Shown piece by piece: positions 5,785 through 6,323 of a DNA stretch of 6,323 nt. Both the position numbers and the translations under genes were made by a program. This DNA is from Novosphingobium sp. (lineage in GTDB: Bacteria > Pseudomonadota > Alphaproteobacteria > Sphingomonadales > Sphingomonadaceae). The stretch covers positions 1 to 6,323 of the forward strand of contig JAIXYF010000486.1 of NCBI GenBank assembly GCA_027490345.1. The letters run 5' to 3'. Every line of letters begins with the position of its first letter. The first letter of the stretch is position 1. The notes beneath the pieces were generated by a model. It was not told where the DNA came from. It worked only from the letters and a program-made list of their open reading frames with translations, and did not search any database.

Positions 5785-6261
5785 ATGCGCTGCCCCTTCT
5801 GTGCCCATGAAGAAAGCCAGGTAAAGGACAGCCGGCCGAGCGAGGATAACACCTCGATCCGCCGGCGCCGCCAATGCGAAGGCTGCGGCGCGCGCTTTAC
5901 CACGTTCGAGCGCGTGCAATTGCGCGAGGTGATGGTGCTTAAAAGCGGCGCCGAAGGCGGTGATCCCCGCCGCGAACCGTTTGATCGCGCCAAGATCGAG
6001 CAATCCGTCGCGCTGGCCTGCCGCAAGCGCCCGGTCTCGCCCGAACGCATCGAGCGCCTTGTTTCGGGCATCCAGCGCCAGCTCGAAACGCTGGGCGATC
6101 CCGAAGTGGAAAGCCGCCAGATCGGCGAGATGGTGATGGAAGGCCTGCGCCAGCTCGATAGCGTCGCCTATATCCGCTTCGCATCCGTCTACCGCGATTT
6201 CACCGAAGCGCGCGATTTCGAGGAATTTGCCAGCACCGTGCGCGAAGTGGCCGGCTCGTGA
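5785..6261 (+). CDS. nrdR: Transcriptional repressor NrdR (zinc ribbon plus ATP-cone)
   Basis: This 158-residue protein matches the family length. NrdR binds NrdR-box repeats upstream of ribonucleotide reductase genes and represses them, sensing ATP/dATP through its ATP-cone. Seen: the zinc ribbon with CPFC (3-6) and CEGC (31-34), the basic DNA-binding stretch SIRRRRQC (24-31), GARFTTFER (35-43), then the ATP-cone from about residue 48 to 138 including REPFDRAKI (63-71), KRPVS (81-85) and the hallmark VAYIRFASVYRDF (127-139). Compared with E. coli NrdR from memory, the loop after VLKS carries about four extra residues (GAEGGDP, 55-61). The gene starts 6 bp after the small membrane-protein gene with only a weak purine stretch upstream, so translational coupling is likely. 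No NrdR-box was noticed in the window, so its targets are elsewhere. It overlaps the next gene by four bases. Confidence 0.96.
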   Translation: MRCPFCAHEESQVKDSRPSEDNTSIRRRRQCEGCGARFTTFERVQLREVMVLKSGAEGGDPRREPFDRAKIEQSVALACRKRPVSPERIERLVSGIQRQLETLGDPEVESRQIGEMVMEGLRQLDSVAYIRFASVYRDFTEARDFEEFASTVREVAGS

Positions 6262-6323
6262 ACCAGCCTGCGAGCGCCCCCGTCATCGTTCTGGTGCGCC
6301 CGCAACTGGGCGAGAATATCGGC
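6258..6323 (+). CDS. trmJ: TrmJ/SpoU-type RNA 2'-O-methyltransferase, N-terminal fragment
   Basis: Only 22 codons are inside the window. The GTG start at 6258 overlaps the nrdR stop in a GTGA, the usual sign of translational coupling. After a short leader the protein reads VIVLVRPQLGENIG, which is the N-terminal strand and first conserved motif of the TrmH/SpoU SPOUT methyltransferases, in the form typical of alphaproteobacterial TrmJ (2'-O-methylation of tRNA position 32). Placement directly after nrdR fits gene order I associate with sphingomonads. The knotted SAM-binding C-terminus lies outside the window, so the TrmJ subgroup is likely rather than proven; another SpoU-type enzyme is the alternative. 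Confidence 0.68.
   Translation, partial: MNQPASAPVIVLVRPQLGENIG

Overview
The window looks like a GC-rich chromosome segment from an alphaproteobacterium, most likely of the order Sphingomonadales. The reasons are the base composition, the gene order rpiB, glyA, small membrane protein, nrdR, trmJ-like, and the GlyA C-terminus ending in ARFPIYPEL. The assignment rests on recognition of protein sequence and gene order, not on a database search.

Layout. Positions 1-1638, minus strand: a membrane-anchored M28-family (Fxna/PFF1-like) metallopeptidase that runs off the left edge. It is open over 546 codons and is visible only if the gene is allowed to continue past the edge. A 49-bp divergent intergenic region (1639-1687) separates it from a two-gene plus-strand block. 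That block holds a membrane fatty-acid-desaturase-superfamily protein with three histidine boxes (1688-2689, GTG start) and, after 11 bp, a class I SAM-dependent methyltransferase with an N-terminal four-cysteine putative zinc site (2701-3681). A 126-bp non-coding stretch with an AT-rich patch follows (3682-3807). The rest is a tightly packed housekeeping operon: rpiB (3808-4260), glyA (4260-5570, 1-nt overlap), a 67-residue two-helix membrane protein (5575-5778), nrdR (5785-6261), and the first 22 codons of a TrmJ/SpoU-type RNA methyltransferase (GTG at 6258, 4-nt overlap), cut by the right edge.

How the genes work together. The housekeeping operon joins sugar-phosphate isomerisation (RpiB), one-carbon/serine-glycine metabolism (GlyA), control of ribonucleotide reductase (NrdR) and tRNA modification (TrmJ-like). 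These are loosely linked to nucleotide supply and translation. The desaturase and methyltransferase are probably co-transcribed and may act on one lipid or lipid-linked substrate, but the substrate cannot be read from sequence. The peptidase is probably a separate transcription unit.

I see no RNA gene, mobile element, CRISPR array, long repeat, convincing terminator or known riboswitch. The window reads mainly as ordinary core genome. The points most worth a second look are the desaturase/methyltransferase pair, the unrecognised small membrane protein between glyA and nrdR, and clustered unusual residues in a normally conserved GlyA active-site segment.
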